DNA of 64,000 nucleotides from Rhizobium sp. NRK18 (GTDB lineage: Bacteria > Pseudomonadota > Alphaproteobacteria > Rhizobiales > Rhizobiaceae). Below the pieces are notes generated by a model that did not search any database, was not told the DNA's origin, and saw nothing but the letters and a program-made list of their open reading frames with translations. Shown in pieces: positions 16,631-28,010 of the stretch (position 1 is the first letter of the stretch; the number at the start of each line of letters is the position of its first letter). The translations under genes were made by a program, and so were the position numbers. The stretch is taken from assembly GCF_024385575.1 (NCBI RefSeq), contig NZ_JANFMV010000001.1:1641681-1705680 (forward strand), written 5' to 3'.

Positions 16631-17068
16631 ATGAACCGCTTTCTTTCGAATATTACCAATCGTATCGACGCCAAGGGCCGTGTTTCGGTTCCGGCGCCGT
16701 TTCGTTCGGTTCTTGCCGAACGGAAGATCGGGGAGCTGTTCTGCTTCCAGGATTTTGTATTTCCGGCGATCAGTGCCGGCGGTCCGGAGCTTCTGGATCG
16801 TTTCGAGCGGCAGATCGTGGCGGACGATCCGTTCTCGCCGGAAGCCAACCAGATGTCGCTGCTCATTCACGGCGGCGGCGTCTACATGAAGCTCGATGCC
16901 GAAGGGCGGTTGATGATCACGGATTTCATCCGGGATTTCACCGGCATCACGACGGATGTGACGTTCGTCGGCAGGGCGGATCATTTTCAGCTTTGGGAGC
17001 CGAACACGTTTCAGGCGGCCCAGGCAGAGGCGAGGCGGGTGCGCGGGCTAGGCGGCGGGCGTACCTGA
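16631..17068 (+). CDS. mraZ: Transcriptional regulator MraZ
   Basis: MraZ is a ring-forming DNA-binding protein with two AbrB-like (SpoVT) domains that controls its own dcw operon. It has 145 residues, close to the usual length. The first domain starts [22 protein letters not shown]; the second contains [31 protein letters not shown] near the end is a family signature. It is the first gene of the dcw cluster. The operator it should bind is at 16420-16454. The gap to rsmH is 17 bp. Confidence 0.97.
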   Translation: MNRFLSNITNRIDAKGRVSVPAPFRSVLAERKIGELFCFQDFVFPAISAGGPELLDRFERQIVADDPFSPEANQMSLLIHGGGVYMKLDAEGRLMITDFIRDFTGITTDVTFVGRADHFQLWEPNTFQAAQAEARRVRGLGGGRT

Positions 17069-17085
17069 ATGCACGAGGGACAGAA

Positions 17086-18111
17086 ATGGCGGCGAATCAA
17101 GGCACGGATCACTCTGGCGCCGATGGCGGACCGGTTCGTCACATACCCGTGATGCTGGCTGAGGTGCTCGAGGCGCTTCAGCCGGCGCCGGGCAAACTCA
17201 TCATCGACGGCACCTTCGGCGCCGGCGGCTATACCTCCGCCATTCTGGAGGCGGGTGCCGACGTCATCGCTCTCGACCGCGACCCGACGGCGATTGCCGC
17301 CGGGCAGGCGCTCGTCGAAAGGAGTGCCGGACGGCTGAGGCTCGAGCAGACCGAATTCTCGAAGCTGGACGATTTTGCGCCGGAGGGCGGCCTCGATGGT
17401 GTCGTGCTCGATATCGGCGTGTCTTCCATGCAGATCGATGAGGCGGGACGCGGCTTTTCCTTCCAGAAGGACGGTCCGCTCGACATGCGCATGGCCGTTT
17501 CCGGCGTGTCCGCCGCCGACGTCGTCAATCGCGCCAAGGTCAACGACCTGATCCGCATCTTCTCCTTCCTCGGCGAGGAAAAGCAGGCCGGCCGCATCGC
17601 GCGCGCCATCGAGAAGAAGCGGGAGGAGCAGCCGTTCCGCACCACCTTCGACCTCGCGCATCTGATCGAGAAGGTCACGCCGCGCAAGGCGCAGGACAAG
17701 ATCCATCCCGCGACGCGCGTCTTCCAGGCGCTGCGCATCTTCGTCAACGACGAGCTCGGCGAGCTTGCCCAGGCGCTGTTTGCCGCCGAGCGGTCGCTGA
17801 AGCCCGGCGGGCGGCTGGTCGTCGTCACCTTCCATTCGCTGGAAGACCGCATCGTCAAGACGTTCTTCGGCGACCGGTCCGGCAAGGCGTCGGGTTCGCG
17901 TCACATGCCGATGGTCGCGGAAAAGGCCGCCGTCTTCGAATATGCCGGCAAGCCGATGGTGGCTGCCGGCGAGGCCGAGGCGGCCCGCAATCCGCGGGCG
18001 CGCTCGGCCAAGCTCAGGGCAGGGATCCGAACGGCTGCACCGGCCGGCAAGCCCGATCTGTCCCTCTTCAAACTTCCTTCCCTCGCAAGTCTTTCAAAGA
18101 TTGGAGCTTGA
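17086..18111 (+). CDS. rsmH: 16S rRNA (cytosine-1402-N4)-methyltransferase RsmH
   Basis: RsmH (formerly MraW) methylates C1402 of 16S rRNA in the P site. It has 341 residues. [13 protein letters not shown] opens the domain, the SAM motif is [16 protein letters not shown], and motif [20 protein letters not shown] and the C-terminal [11 protein letters not shown] are family signatures. The start ATG at 17086 has GAGGGA 7 bases upstream. It lies between mraZ and ftsL, its normal place. Confidence 0.97.
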   Translation: MAANQGTDHSGADGGPVRHIPVMLAEVLEALQPAPGKLIIDGTFGAGGYTSAILEAGADVIALDRDPTAIAAGQALVERSAGRLRLEQTEFSKLDDFAPEGGLDGVVLDIGVSSMQIDEAGRGFSFQKDGPLDMRMAVSGVSAADVVNRAKVNDLIRIFSFLGEEKQAGRIARAIEKKREEQPFRTTFDLAHLIEKVTPRKAQDKIHPATRVFQALRIFVNDELGELAQALFAAERSLKPGGRLVVVTFHSLEDRIVKTFFGDRSGKASGSRHMPMVAEKAAVFEYAGKPMVAAGEAEAARNPRARSAKLRAGIRTAAPAGKPDLSLFKLPSLASLSKIGA

Positions 18112-18114
18112 GGC

Positions 18115-18474
18115 ATGTTGCGTAGCCTTGACTTTATGTTGATCGCGATCATGGCCGGAATGGCGGCGGTGACCTATTCGGTCCGCCACCAGACGGACCA
18201 GAAAGTCGACAAGGTCCACGAACTCGAGACGAAGATAAAGCAGGAGAAGGACACCATCGACCTTCTGAAGGCGGACTGGGCGCTGCTGACGCAGCCGACC
18301 CGACTGGAGGCGCTGGCCAACACCTATGTCGATCAGCTGCACCTGGAACAGACGAAGCCGGAACAGATCGTCCAGCCGAACGAGCTGCCGCGCATCCGCG
18401 AAGATGCGCCCCAGACTGCTGAGGGTGAAAAGAGCCCCGTCGATGCTATCGCAACCGGATCGGTGAAACGCTGA
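18115..18474 (+). CDS. ftsL: Cell division protein FtsL
   Basis: This is a bitopic divisome protein of 119 residues: a short N-terminus, one membrane helix (DFMLIAIMAGMAAVTYSV, about 6-23) and a periplasmic coiled coil (HELETKIKQEKDTIDLLKADW) followed by the conserved LTQPTRLEALA stretch. With FtsB and FtsQ it activates the FtsWI synthase. Identification rests on this layout and on the position between rsmH and ftsI, since FtsL sequences vary widely. It starts 3 bp after rsmH, and its TGA shares one base with the ATG of ftsI. Confidence 0.92.
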   Translation: MLRSLDFMLIAIMAGMAAVTYSVRHQTDQKVDKVHELETKIKQEKDTIDLLKADWALLTQPTRLEALANTYVDQLHLEQTKPEQIVQPNELPRIREDAPQTAEGEKSPVDAIATGSVKR

Positions 18475-20210
18475 TGTCCTTCCTCTCGCGCGTGATGACC
18501 CTCAAGAGCCGTGCCCATGTTTCGACCGGCCAGCGCGGCCGCTCCGTCGACAGCAGTTTCGACGGCGCCGTCAAGATGCGAAGCCAGCTGGCGCGCAACC
18601 GGCTGATCATCATCGTGGCAGGCTTCGTCGCCGTCTACGGCGTCGTCGGCGCCCGCCTTGTGCAATACGGAATGACGCCGTCGGAAACCGTGTCGTCGAT
18701 CGGTCCGGCCGATCAGCTGATGGCGTCGCGCCCCGACATCCTCGACCGCAACGGCGAGGTGCTGGCGACCGACATCCGTACCGTTTCGCTCTATGCCGAG
18801 CCGAACAAGATCGTCGATCCGGACGAAGCCGTCGAACTGCTTTCGACCGTTCTGCCGGACCTCGACATCAAGAAGACCTATGAAAAGCTTTCGTCGAAAA
18901 CCTATTTCCAGTGGCTGCGCCGGCAGCTGACGCCGAAGCAGCAGAGCCAGATCCTGTCGCTTGGCATTCCTGGCATCGGCTTCCGTCCCGAGAAGCGCCG
19001 CTTCTATCCCGGAGGCCCCGTCGCCGCGCATATCCTCGGTCTCGTCAACATCGACAACCGCGGCATTGCCGGCATGGAGAAGTATATCGACGGCCAGGGG
19101 CTCGGCGCGCTTGCCGCCGCCGGCCTGACCTCCAACGCTCCGCTTGAACCCGTCCGCCTGTCCATCGATCTGCGCGTCCAGTCGATCCTGCACGACGTGC
19201 TGGTAGACGCGAAAGAAGGTTACGAGGCCATTGCGGCCGGCGGTGTCGTTCTTAATGCCAAGACCGGCGAAGTCCTGGCTATGGCTTCCATCCCGGATTT
19301 CGATCCGAACAATCCCTACAACGCCCTCGAAAAGGACCGGCTGAACCGCATGTCGGCTGGCGTCTACGAAATGGGTTCGACGTTCAAGACGTTTACCATT
19401 GCCATGGGTCTTGATTCCGGACTCGTGAAGATGTCGGACATGTTCGATGCGTCGAAGCCGCTCTACATTGGTGGTTTTGCCATCCACGACTACCATAATC
19501 TTGGCCGAGCGCTGTCGGTGAAGGATGTGTTCGTGCACTCCTCCAACGTCGGATCCGCGCGCATGGCAGACGTGGTCGGGATTGACGGCCACAAGGAATT
19601 CCTGACGCGGCTGGGCTTGCTCAGCCGAATGGACACCGAATTGCCGGAAGTGGCGACGCCCACCCAACCGAAGGTCTGGAAGAAGATCAACTCCATGACG
19701 ATCGCCTTCGGCCACGGCGTTGCGACGACGCCGTTGCAGACCGCGGTTGCCGGCGCGGCGATCATGAATGGCGGCAAGCTCATTGAACCGACGTTCCTGC
19801 CGCGTACTGAGGCACAGGCCGACGAAGTGGCCACACAGGTCTTGAAGCCCACGACCGTTGCCAACATGCGTTACCTGTTCCGTGCCAATGCCGTTCTCGG
19901 CTCCGGTAAGCGGGCCAACATTACCGGTTTCGATGTCGGCGGCAAAACCGGCACGGCCGACAAGGTCATCAATGGACGCTATTCCAGCAAGCATAACTTC
20001 AACGCATTCCTCGCCGCGTTTCCGATTGACGATCCGCAATATGTGGTTCTCACCTTCATCGACGACCCGAAGACAGGCGCGCGCGGCGATAATACTGCGG
20101 CATCGACGGCATCCCCCATGGTCGGCGAAATCATCCGCCGCGCGGCGCCTCTCCTTGGCGTTCAGCCGAAATTCGGACCCGATGGCGAAGCCTTGCTTGT
20201 GTCTTATTGA
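18474..20210 (+). CDS. ftsI: Septal peptidoglycan transpeptidase FtsI (PBP3)
   Basis: This class B penicillin-binding protein of 578 residues crosslinks peptidoglycan at the septum with FtsW. A short cytoplasmic segment and one membrane helix (RLIIIVAGFVAVYGVVGARL) are followed by the PBP dimerisation domain. The transpeptidase domain has the active serine in MGSTFKTF (S-x-x-K, about 302), S-S-N in VHSSNVGSA and K-T-G in GGKTGTADK (about 490). The coding sequence starts inside the ftsL stop. A 71-bp gap separates it from murE. Confidence 0.97.
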   Translation: MSFLSRVMTLKSRAHVSTGQRGRSVDSSFDGAVKMRSQLARNRLIIIVAGFVAVYGVVGARLVQYGMTPSETVSSIGPADQLMASRPDILDRNGEVLATDIRTVSLYAEPNKIVDPDEAVELLSTVLPDLDIKKTYEKLSSKTYFQWLRRQLTPKQQSQILSLGIPGIGFRPEKRRFYPGGPVAAHILGLVNIDNRGIAGMEKYIDGQGLGALAAAGLTSNAPLEPVRLSIDLRVQSILHDVLVDAKEGYEAIAAGGVVLNAKTGEVLAMASIPDFDPNNPYNALEKDRLNRMSAGVYEMGSTFKTFTIAMGLDSGLVKMSDMFDASKPLYIGGFAIHDYHNLGRALSVKDVFVHSSNVGSARMADVVGIDGHKEFLTRLGLLSRMDTELPEVATPTQPKVWKKINSMTIAFGHGVATTPLQTAVAGAAIMNGGKLIEPTFLPRTEAQADEVATQVLKPTTVANMRYLFRANAVLGSGKRANITGFDVGGKTGTADKVINGRYSSKHNFNAFLAAFPIDDPQYVVLTFIDDPKTGARGDNTAASTASPMVGEIIRRAAPLLGVQPKFGPDGEALLVSY

Positions 20211-20281
20211 TTATGGATGAATGAGCCCGGCGGGCGAGTCGCGGGGACGCAGCCCGAACAAAGCGTGGGACAAGACGTCAT

Positions 20282-21745
20282 ATGAAACTGCGGGACCTGG
20301 CCGGAAACGGCTTTCCGGAAATCGATGCGAAACTGCGTGGCGCGGAGGGTGACCTTGCCGTCACTGGTCTTTCTTCCGACAGCCGCAAGGTCTCTCCCGG
20401 CATGCTGTTCGTGGCACTCGCCGGCACCAAGGCGGATGGCGCGACCTTTGCAGCCGATGCCGAAAAGAACGGCGCGGTCGCCATCGTTTCCGGCGTGGAT
20501 ATCCCCGGTCTTTCCGTTCCGATCCTCGTCGTCTTCGAACCGCGCAGGTTCCTGGCAATCGCCGCCGCCAATTTCTTCGGGGCGCAGCCCGAGACCATGA
20601 TCGCCGTCACGGGAACCGCCGGGAAGACGTCGGTCGCCTCCTTCACCCGGCAGATCTGGACAGCCGCGGGCCTGTCTTCGGCATCGATCGGAACCACCGG
20701 GGTCGTGGCGCCCGGCCGCAACGAATACGGCTCTCTGACGACGCCCGATCCGGTTGCCTTACATCACATCCTTTCAGAACTGGCCGATGCCGGCGTTACC
20801 CATGCGGCAATGGAAGCCTCCAGCCACGGTCTCGATCAGTGCCGTCTCGACGGCGTCAAGCTGGCAGCGGCGGCCTTCACCAATCTCGGCCGCGACCACA
20901 TGGACTACCATCCGACCGTCGAAGACTACATGGATGCCAAGATGCGGCTGTTCCGCGTGCTGCTGCCAAAAGGATCGCCGGCGGTCATCTACGCCGACGA
21001 TGCGTGGTCGGAAAAGGCGATTGCCGTGGCGCGTGAGGCCGGACACGAGGTCCTGACCGTCGGGCGCAAGGGCAATTTCCTGTCGCTGAAGCGCGTCGAG
21101 CATTTCCGCCACAAGCAGGTCGCCGAGATCCATCACGGCGACGACATCTATGAAGTCGATATTCCGCTGGCCGGCGATTTTCAGGTGGCCAATGCGCTCG
21201 TTTCCGCCGGATTGGCGATCGCAACCGGCGTCGCTCCGAAGGTCGCCATGCGGGCGCTGGAAAAGCTCGAGGGCGCTGCCGGGCGGCTGGAACTGGTCGG
21301 CCACACGAAGGACGGCGCGCTCGCCTATGTGGACTACGCCCACAAGCCGGATGCGCTGGAAAACGTGCTCTCGTCCGTTCGTCCGTTCACGACCGGCAAG
21401 GTTGTCGTCGTGTTCGGCTGTGGCGGCGATCGGGACAAGGGCAAGCGGCCGATCATGGGCGAGATCGCCGGACGGCTGGCCGATGTCGTGATCGTCACCG
21501 ACGACAATCCGCGCTCCGAAGTGCCGCAGACGATCCGGAGCGAGATCATGGCCGCCGTGCCCTCGGCAACAGAAATCGCCGATCGCGGCGAGGCGATCCG
21601 CCATGCCGTCGCTATGCTCGGCGCGGGCGACACGCTGATCGTGGCCGGCAAGGGACACGAGGAAGGGCAGACGGCAAACGGCGTCACGGTGCCATTCTCC
21701 GACCACAAGGAAATTCTCAAGGCATTGGAAGGTTTGAAAGCTTGA
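20282..21745 (+). CDS. murE: UDP-MurNAc-L-Ala-D-Glu:meso-DAP ligase MurE
   Basis: This cytoplasmic Mur ligase adds the third stem residue. It has 487 residues. The ATP loop is [13 protein letters not shown] (about 107-119). The C-terminal DNPR motif ([10 protein letters not shown], about 405) is the known marker for meso-diaminopimelate rather than lysine specificity. The start is ATG 20282 with GGGAC a little upstream. It overlaps murF by 4 bases. Confidence 0.97.
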   Translation: MKLRDLAGNGFPEIDAKLRGAEGDLAVTGLSSDSRKVSPGMLFVALAGTKADGATFAADAEKNGAVAIVSGVDIPGLSVPILVVFEPRRFLAIAAANFFGAQPETMIAVTGTAGKTSVASFTRQIWTAAGLSSASIGTTGVVAPGRNEYGSLTTPDPVALHHILSELADAGVTHAAMEASSHGLDQCRLDGVKLAAAAFTNLGRDHMDYHPTVEDYMDAKMRLFRVLLPKGSPAVIYADDAWSEKAIAVAREAGHEVLTVGRKGNFLSLKRVEHFRHKQVAEIHHGDDIYEVDIPLAGDFQVANALVSAGLAIATGVAPKVAMRALEKLEGAAGRLELVGHTKDGALAYVDYAHKPDALENVLSSVRPFTTGKVVVVFGCGGDRDKGKRPIMGEIAGRLADVVIVTDDNPRSEVPQTIRSEIMAAVPSATEIADRGEAIRHAVAMLGAGDTLIVAGKGHEEGQTANGVTVPFSDHKEILKALEGLKA

Positions 21746-23175
21746 GCCATCTCTGGACCATCTCCGACATGATGAAGGCCATGACCGGGCGTCCTATCGG
21801 GCATTTGCCCGAGGGGATTTCCGGCATTTCGATCGACAGCCGTTCGATCGGGCCCGGAGAGGCCTTCTTCGCCATCAAGGGTGACCGCGTCGATGGGCAC
21901 GACTTTGCGACGAAGGCGGTTGCCGGCGGCGCGGCGCTACTGGTGGTCTCGGAGGGCAAGCTTCCGGCGCTCGGACGCCTGACCGCGCCGATGATCGTCG
22001 TCGATGACGTTCTGGCGGCGCTCTGCCGTCTGGCTGTGGCGGCCCGCGCCCGCACCGCAGCAAGGATCATCGGTGTCACCGGTTCCGTCGGCAAGACGAC
22101 CACGAAGGAGATGCTGCGTCACACGCTCGCGCCGTCCGGCCGTGTGCATGCCGCCGTCGCCTCGTTCAACAATCACTGGGGCGTGCCGCTGACGCTTGCC
22201 CGCATGCCGGCCGACACCGAATACGGTGTCTTCGAGATCGGCATGAACCACCCGAACGAGATCCGCCCGCTGGTGAAGATGGTGCGGCCGCATGTGGCGA
22301 TCATCACGACGATCGCCGCCGCGCATCTCGGCAACTTCTCCGGCCTGGAGGAGATCGCCGCCGCCAAGGCGGAGATCTTCGAAGGTGTCGAACCCAACGG
22401 CCACGCCATCCTCAACCGCGACAACGCCCAGTTCGATTTCCTGGATGACGCGGCGCTTGCCGCGGGCGTGGCGCATATCCATACCTTCGGCCAGCATGCC
22501 AAGGCCGACTATCGTCTTGTGGAATACGAAGGCGATGGCGAAAGCGGTCTCGTGGTGGCCGAGATCGACGGCCAGATGCGCGATGTCGTCATCGGAGCCG
22601 CCGGCCGGCACGTCGCCGAAAACGCCATGGCGGTTCTCGGCGCGGTCAAGCTCGCCGGTGCCGATCTCGACGCGGCGATCGCCGCCCTCGGTGCGCTGTC
22701 GCCGGTCAAGGGGCGCGGCGAGCGCCACAGCCTTGCGATTGCCGGCGGCACGTTCACGCTGATCGACGAGAGCTACAACGCCAATCCGGCCTCCATGCGG
22801 GCGGCCATCGCGCTTTTGGCCTCGTCGAAACCGACGGGTGAGGGGCGGAGGATCGCCGTCCTCGGCGACATGCGCGAAATGGGCGCGTTCTCCCATGATG
22901 TCCACGCCGAGCTCGCCACGCCGCTGCTCGCTGCGGGAATTTCCGATGTCTGGCTCGCAGGGCCGGACATGGCGGCGCTGAGAGACGCGCTGCCGTCCAA
23001 CGTGCAAGTAGAATACCGGGAAAAAACTGAGGATCTGGCGGAATTCGTCGTCGGATCCATCCGTCCTGGCGATGTGCTTATGGTAAAATCGTCGCTTGGC
23101 ACCGGATTCGGCAAGATTGTGTCCGCGCTCCTTGACAATTACTCCGCGTTTTCCGACACGGGCGGCAACGCATGA
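21742..23175 (+). CDS. murF: UDP-MurNAc-tripeptide:D-Ala-D-Ala ligase MurF
   Basis: MurF adds D-Ala-D-Ala to complete UDP-MurNAc-pentapeptide. It has 477 residues. The ATP loop is [13 protein letters not shown]; later motifs are [11 protein letters not shown] and [16 protein letters not shown]. The start is TTG at 21742, overlapping the murE stop as TTGA, which implies coupled translation; the first residues ([15 protein letters not shown]) match the family N-terminus, and no ATG or GTG is better placed. Confidence 0.97.
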   Translation: MSHLWTISDMMKAMTGRPIGHLPEGISGISIDSRSIGPGEAFFAIKGDRVDGHDFATKAVAGGAALLVVSEGKLPALGRLTAPMIVVDDVLAALCRLAVAARARTAARIIGVTGSVGKTTTKEMLRHTLAPSGRVHAAVASFNNHWGVPLTLARMPADTEYGVFEIGMNHPNEIRPLVKMVRPHVAIITTIAAAHLGNFSGLEEIAAAKAEIFEGVEPNGHAILNRDNAQFDFLDDAALAAGVAHIHTFGQHAKADYRLVEYEGDGESGLVVAEIDGQMRDVVIGAAGRHVAENAMAVLGAVKLAGADLDAAIAALGALSPVKGRGERHSLAIAGGTFTLIDESYNANPASMRAAIALLASSKPTGEGRRIAVLGDMREMGAFSHDVHAELATPLLAAGISDVWLAGPDMAALRDALPSNVQVEYREKTEDLAEFVVGSIRPGDVLMVKSSLGTGFGKIVSALLDNYSAFSDTGGNA

Positions 23176-23196
23176 CCTCTTTCTGAAAGGTTTCTT

Positions 23197-24297
23197 ATGC
23201 TTCTCTGGCTCGTGGACTTTGCGGATCACCTGCAATTCTTCAATCTCTTCCGCTACATTACCTTCCGCACCGGCGCCGCCGTCTTCACCTCGGCGATGAT
23301 CGTCTTCCTGTTCGGGCCGAGCATCATTTCCTCCCTGCGCATCCGGCAGGGCAAGGGGCAGCCGATCCGTGCCGACGGGCCGCAGACCCATTTCAAGAAG
23401 GCCGGCACGCCGACCATGGGCGGTCTCATGATTCTGGCTGGCATCATCGGTTCGTCGATGCTGTGGGCGGATCTGTCCAACATCTACGTGGTCGCAACGC
23501 TGCTGGTCACCCTCGGCTTCGGCGCCATCGGCTTCTATGATGACTACCTGAAGGTGACGAAGCAGACGGAGAAGGGCTTTTCGGCGCGCGCGCGTCTCGG
23601 CATCGAGTTCGTGATCGCCGCCATCGCCGTCCTGGCGATGATGCTGATGTCGGAGCACAGCGAGCCGAACGGCGCGAAGCTTGCGACCTCGATCGCGTTT
23701 CCGTTCTTCAAGGATTTCGTCCTCGATATCGGCTGGTTCTTCATCCTGTTCGGCGGGTTCGTCGTCGTCGGTGCCGGCAATGCCGTCAACTTCACCGACG
23801 GCCTCGACGGCCTGGCCATCGTGCCGGTGATCATTGCCGCCGCCTCCTTCGGCGCGATCTCCTATCTTGCCGGCAATGCCGTCTTCGCCAACTATCTCCA
23901 GATCAATTTCGTGCCCGGCACGGGTGAGCTGGCGGTGGTGCTCGGCGCGGTCATCGGCGCGGGCATGGGCTTCCTGTGGTTCAATGCGCCGCCGGCGGCC
24001 ATCTTCATGGGCGACACCGGTTCGCTGGCGCTCGGCGGCCTCATCGGCACCGTCGCCGTTGCCACCAAGCACGAGATCGTCATGGCCATCATCGGCGGCC
24101 TGTTCGTCATGGAAACGCTGTCGGTCATCATCCAGGTCGGCTATTTCAAGATGACCGGCAAGCGCGTCTTCCTGATGGCGCCGATCCATCATCATTTCGA
24201 AAAGCTCGGCTGGACAGAAAGCCAGGTGGTCATCCGCTTCTGGATCATCGCCATGGCGCTCGCCATGCTCGGCCTCTCGACCCTCAAGATCCGTTGA
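23197..24297 (+). CDS. mraY: Phospho-MurNAc-pentapeptide transferase MraY
   Basis: MraY is a ten-helix inner-membrane enzyme that transfers phospho-MurNAc-pentapeptide to undecaprenyl phosphate, making lipid I. It has 366 residues. Signatures are [12 protein letters not shown], the catalytic [20 protein letters not shown], and [13 protein letters not shown] near the end. It starts 21 bp after murF and ends 7 bp before murD. Confidence 0.97.
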   Translation: MLLWLVDFADHLQFFNLFRYITFRTGAAVFTSAMIVFLFGPSIISSLRIRQGKGQPIRADGPQTHFKKAGTPTMGGLMILAGIIGSSMLWADLSNIYVVATLLVTLGFGAIGFYDDYLKVTKQTEKGFSARARLGIEFVIAAIAVLAMMLMSEHSEPNGAKLATSIAFPFFKDFVLDIGWFFILFGGFVVVGAGNAVNFTDGLDGLAIVPVIIAAASFGAISYLAGNAVFANYLQINFVPGTGELAVVLGAVIGAGMGFLWFNAPPAAIFMGDTGSLALGGLIGTVAVATKHEIVMAIIGGLFVMETLSVIIQVGYFKMTGKRVFLMAPIHHHFEKLGWTESQVVIRFWIIAMALAMLGLSTLKIR

Positions 24298-24304
24298 GGG
24301 CGCG

Positions 24305-25717
24305 ATGATCCCGGTCAATTCCTTCAAGGGCAGGACGGTTGCTCTCTTCGGGCTCGGCGGTTCCGGTCTTGCGACGGCGAAAGCGCTGGTCGACGGCGGT
24401 GCAGATGTCATCGCCTGGGACGACAACCCGGCAAGCGTCGAGAGGGCAGACAAGGCCGGCGTTCCGACTGCCGATCTGCGCGGCATCGACTGGTCTTCGG
24501 TCGCCTCCTTCGTTCTTTCTCCCGGCGTTCCGCTGACGCATCCGAAGCCGCACTGGACCGTCGACCTTGCCCGGGCGGCGGGCGTCGAAATCATCGGCGA
24601 CGTCGAACTCTTCGTTCGCGAACGGCGCGCCCTTGCGCCGAACTGCCCGCTGATCGCCATCACCGGCACCAACGGCAAGTCGACGACGACGGCGCTGATC
24701 GCCCATATCCTGAAAGCGAGCGGGCGCGACACCCAGCTTGGCGGCAATATCGGCACGGCCGTGCTGACGCTCGATCCGCCGAAGGACGGCCGGTTCTTCG
24801 TCGTCGAATGCTCGTCCTACCAGATCGACCTTGCTCCGACGCTCGATCCGACCGCCGGCGTGCTTCTCAACCTGACGCCGGATCATCTCGACCGGCATGG
24901 CACGATGCAGCATTATGCCGACATCAAGGAACGGCTGGTCGCCGGCAGCAGGACGGCCGTCGTCGGCGTCGACGACAGCTACTGCGTGATGATCGCCGAC
25001 CGCATCGAGCGTGCCGGCGTGACCGTCAGGCGCATTTCCAGCCGGCAGGTGCTGGCGGATGGCTATTATCTCGACAAGGGCGGGATCGTCGAAGCTGATA
25101 GTGGCGCGACGCACAAGGTGGCAGACCTCTCCGCCATCCAGACGCTGCGCGGCGCCCACAATGCGCAGAATGCGGCCGCCGCGATTGCCGCCTGCCGGGC
25201 GGTCGGCGTCTCCGAAGAGGAGATCGTCGCCGGCCTCAATTCCTTCCCCGGCCTCAAGCACCGGATGCAGCCGGTCGGCCGACGTGGCGACGTCGTCTTC
25301 GTCAATGATTCCAAGGCCACCAATGCCGATGCGGCGGCGCCGGCATTGTCGAGCTTCGACCGCATCTACTGGATTGCCGGCGGACTGCCGAAAGAGGGGG
25401 GGATTACCAGTCTCACGGGCTTCTTCCCGAAGATCGCCAGGGCGTATCTGATCGGCGAAGCGGCGCCGGCCTTTGCCGCGACGCTCGGCGAGGCTGTGCC
25501 CTATGAAATTTCCGGCACGCTGGAAAAGGCGGTCGCGCATGCGGCCAAGGATGCCGAAAAAGATGGAAATGGGCCCGTAGCGGTCATTTTATCCCCGGCT
25601 TGCGCAAGCTTCGACCAGTATAAGAACTTCGAAGTGCGCGGTGACGCCTTTGTCGGGCATGTCAGGGCACTCGATGGCGTGGCGATGCTGATCGATCAGG
25701 AAACGGGAGCAAATTGA
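24305..25717 (+). CDS. murD: UDP-MurNAc-L-Ala:D-Glu ligase MurD
   Basis: This Mur ligase adds D-glutamate as the second stem residue. It has 470 residues. The N-terminal UDP-binding part opens [17 protein letters not shown]. The ATP loop is [16 protein letters not shown] (about 118-133), the central motif is [17 protein letters not shown] ([14 protein letters not shown]), and [13 protein letters not shown] is the C-terminal signature. It is tightly packed between mraY and ftsW (1 bp). Confidence 0.97.
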   Translation: MIPVNSFKGRTVALFGLGGSGLATAKALVDGGADVIAWDDNPASVERADKAGVPTADLRGIDWSSVASFVLSPGVPLTHPKPHWTVDLARAAGVEIIGDVELFVRERRALAPNCPLIAITGTNGKSTTTALIAHILKASGRDTQLGGNIGTAVLTLDPPKDGRFFVVECSSYQIDLAPTLDPTAGVLLNLTPDHLDRHGTMQHYADIKERLVAGSRTAVVGVDDSYCVMIADRIERAGVTVRRISSRQVLADGYYLDKGGIVEADSGATHKVADLSAIQTLRGAHNAQNAAAAIAACRAVGVSEEEIVAGLNSFPGLKHRMQPVGRRGDVVFVNDSKATNADAAAPALSSFDRIYWIAGGLPKEGGITSLTGFFPKIARAYLIGEAAPAFAATLGEAVPYEISGTLEKAVAHAAKDAEKDGNGPVAVILSPACASFDQYKNFEVRGDAFVGHVRALDGVAMLIDQETGAN

Positions 25718-25718
25718 C

Positions 25719-26876
25719 ATGGTGATGAGCCGAGCGAAGCGCGGGCCGGTCGCCGACTGGTTCTGGACCATAGACCGATATCTCCTGGCAGTGTTCGTGC
25801 TGCTGATGGGGATCGGCATGATGATGTCGTTCGCGGCATCGCCGGCGGTGGCCGAGCGGCTGCGCTATGACAGCTTCCATTTCGTCATCCGCCATGCGGT
25901 CTTCCTGGTTCCGTCGATCGCGGTGATGATCGGGCTGTCGTTCCTGACGCCGCGGCAGGTGCGTCGCACCGCGCTGATCATGCTGGTGGCGGCGATCGCA
26001 CTGATGCTGATCGCGCTGTTCTTCGGCGTCGAGGTCAAGGGCTCGCGGCGCTGGATCAATATCGGCTCGTTCTCGCTGCAGCCGTCCGAATTCATGAAGC
26101 CTGCCTTCATCGTCATCTGTGCCTGGCTGTTTTCCGAACATGCCCGCCAGCCGGAGATTCCGGGCAATTTCTTCGCCATGATCCTGTTCGTCATCGTCGC
26201 GGCATTGCTCGTCGCCCAGCCGGACCTTGGCCAGACGATCCTGACCAGTCTCGTATGGAGCGGCATGTTCTTCATGGCCGGCGTTCCGTGGCTGTGGATC
26301 GGCGTTCTCGGCGGTCTCGGCGTTGTCGGCTTCATGACGGCCTATTACATGCTGCCGCACGTGACGGGGCGCGTCGACCGGTTCCTGACCGGCGAGGGCG
26401 ACACGTTCCAGGTGGATGCGGCGCGCGATGCGATCATGCGCGGCGGCTTTCTCGGCCAGGGGCCGGGCGAGGGCACCGTCAAGCGGATCATTCCCGACAG
26501 CCATACCGACTTCATCTTTGCGGTGATGGCCGAAGAGTTCGGCATCATCTTCTGCATGTTCATCGTTTTGATCTTCGCCTTCATCGTCATGCGCGGCCTG
26601 TCGCATGCGCTGAAGGAGAAGAACGACTTCCAGCGGTTTGCGATTGCCGGCCTGGTGCTGCAGCTCGGCATCCAGTCGATGATCAACATCGGCGTCAATC
26701 TCGAACTGCTGCCGGCCAAGGGCATGACGCTGCCCTTCATTTCCTACGGCGGATCGTCGATGGTGGCGATCGCGGTGACGGCCGGCTTCATCCTGGCGCT
26801 GACCCGCTACCGGCCCGAACGGCGGGCGCAGGAGCGCAGCATGTTTCGCGTCCAGGAAAGCGTAGCAGCGGAGTAA
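25719..26876 (+). CDS. ftsW: Septal peptidoglycan glycosyltransferase FtsW
   Basis: FtsW is a SEDS-family membrane polymerase that works with FtsI to build septal glycan. It has 385 residues and about ten helices. Signatures are SRRWINIGSFSLQPSEFMK and, near the end, GMTLPFISYGGSSM. Two candidate starts (ATG 25719 and ATG 25725) differ by two residues. It lies 3 bp before murG. Confidence 0.96.
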   Translation: MVMSRAKRGPVADWFWTIDRYLLAVFVLLMGIGMMMSFAASPAVAERLRYDSFHFVIRHAVFLVPSIAVMIGLSFLTPRQVRRTALIMLVAAIALMLIALFFGVEVKGSRRWINIGSFSLQPSEFMKPAFIVICAWLFSEHARQPEIPGNFFAMILFVIVAALLVAQPDLGQTILTSLVWSGMFFMAGVPWLWIGVLGGLGVVGFMTAYYMLPHVTGRVDRFLTGEGDTFQVDAARDAIMRGGFLGQGPGEGTVKRIIPDSHTDFIFAVMAEEFGIIFCMFIVLIFAFIVMRGLSHALKEKNDFQRFAIAGLVLQLGIQSMINIGVNLELLPAKGMTLPFISYGGSSMVAIAVTAGFILALTRYRPERRAQERSMFRVQESVAAE

Positions 26877-26879
26877 TCG

Positions 26880-28010
26880 ATGACGGGTTCAAAAGGTATC
26901 GTCATGCTGGCCGCCGGCGGGACCGGCGGTCATCTGTTTCCGGCCGAAGCGCTGGCGCACACGCTGAAGGCGCGTGGCTACAGCGTCCATCTGGTCACCG
27001 ACAGCCGCGCCGAACGCTATGCCGGCAAGTTCCCCGCCGACGAGTTGCATGTGGTGCCGTCGGCGACGATCGCCTCGAAGAACCCGGCTTCCGTCGCCAA
27101 ATCCCTGCTGACGCTGTGGACCGGATACCGCACGGCCAAGCGCATGGTCCTTTCGGTCAAGCCGAAGGTGGTCGTCGGTTTCGGCGGCTATCCGACAGTC
27201 CCGCCGCTTCTGGCTGCGACCGCGCTGCATGTGCCGTCGATGATCCATGAGCAGAACGCCGTGATGGGTCGGGCCAACAAGGCGCTTGCCGCCCGCGTCC
27301 AGGCGATCGCCGGCGGGTTTCTGCCCGAGCAGGGCGGCACGTTCTCGGAGAAGACGGTGACGACCGGCAATCCCGTTCGTCCGGCCGTCATCGCGGCGTC
27401 CGAGATCCCCTATGCTGCTTCGGGCGAAGGCCAGCCCTTCCATCTCGTCGTCTTCGGCGGCAGCCAGGGCGCCCAGTATTTCTCGCAGGCGCTGCCTGCC
27501 GCCGTCGAACAGTTGCCGGACGCACTGAGGGCGCGTTTGAAGATCACCCAGCAGGCCCGGCCCGAGGACAAGGATGCGGTCATCGCGGCCTATGCCGGCC
27601 TTGGCGTTCCGGCCGACGTCTCGCCCTTCTTCACCGACATGGCGGAGCGCATTGCCTCGGCGCAGATGCTGATCTGCCGTTCCGGCGCGTCGACCGTCTC
27701 GGAAATCTCGGTCATCGGCCGTCCGGCCATCCTCGTGCCCTATCCGCATGCGCTTGACCACGACCAGTCGGCCAATGCGGCGGCGCTCGCGGCCAAGGGC
27801 GGCGCGGAGGTGATCCAGCAGCGCGATCTGTCGCCGGAGCGCCTGTCGGGCATGATTGCCGACTGGATGAACGACCCCGAAAGGCTTGCCGAAATGGCGC
27901 TGGCCGCGAAAGGGACGGGGAAGCCGAACGCTGCGGACTTGCTTGCCGATATGGTTGAAGCTATTGCCGACAGGCAGGGCGTACAGAAATTCAAGGGAGC
28001 AGTCGCATGA
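26880..28010 (+). CDS. murG: Lipid II synthase MurG
   Basis: MurG transfers GlcNAc from UDP-GlcNAc to lipid I on the inner leaflet. It has 376 residues and a GT-B fold. The N-terminal lipid-phosphate loop is [16 protein letters not shown] (about 11-26). Conserved [14 protein letters not shown] and the donor-site GGSQGAQ are present, and [11 protein letters not shown] is near the C-terminal sugar site. It overlaps murC by 4 bases. Confidence 0.97.
   Translation: MTGSKGIVMLAAGGTGGHLFPAEALAHTLKARGYSVHLVTDSRAERYAGKFPADELHVVPSATIASKNPASVAKSLLTLWTGYRTAKRMVLSVKPKVVVGFGGYPTVPPLLAATALHVPSMIHEQNAVMGRANKALAARVQAIAGGFLPEQGGTFSEKTVTTGNPVRPAVIAASEIPYAASGEGQPFHLVVFGGSQGAQYFSQALPAAVEQLPDALRARLKITQQARPEDKDAVIAAYAGLGVPADVSPFFTDMAERIASAQMLICRSGASTVSEISVIGRPAILVPYPHALDHDQSANAAALAAKGGAEVIQQRDLSPERLSGMIADWMNDPERLAEMALAAKGTGKPNAADLLADMVEAIADRQGVQKFKGAVA

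Noticed and set aside
21937..24756. An open frame of 939 codons on the minus strand across murF and mraY, and others like it (for example 1618-3117)
   Set aside because: It is antisense to clearly identified essential genes, its translation is rich in Arg, Asp, Gly and His with no fold or motif, and such mirror frames are expected from GC-rich codon usage.
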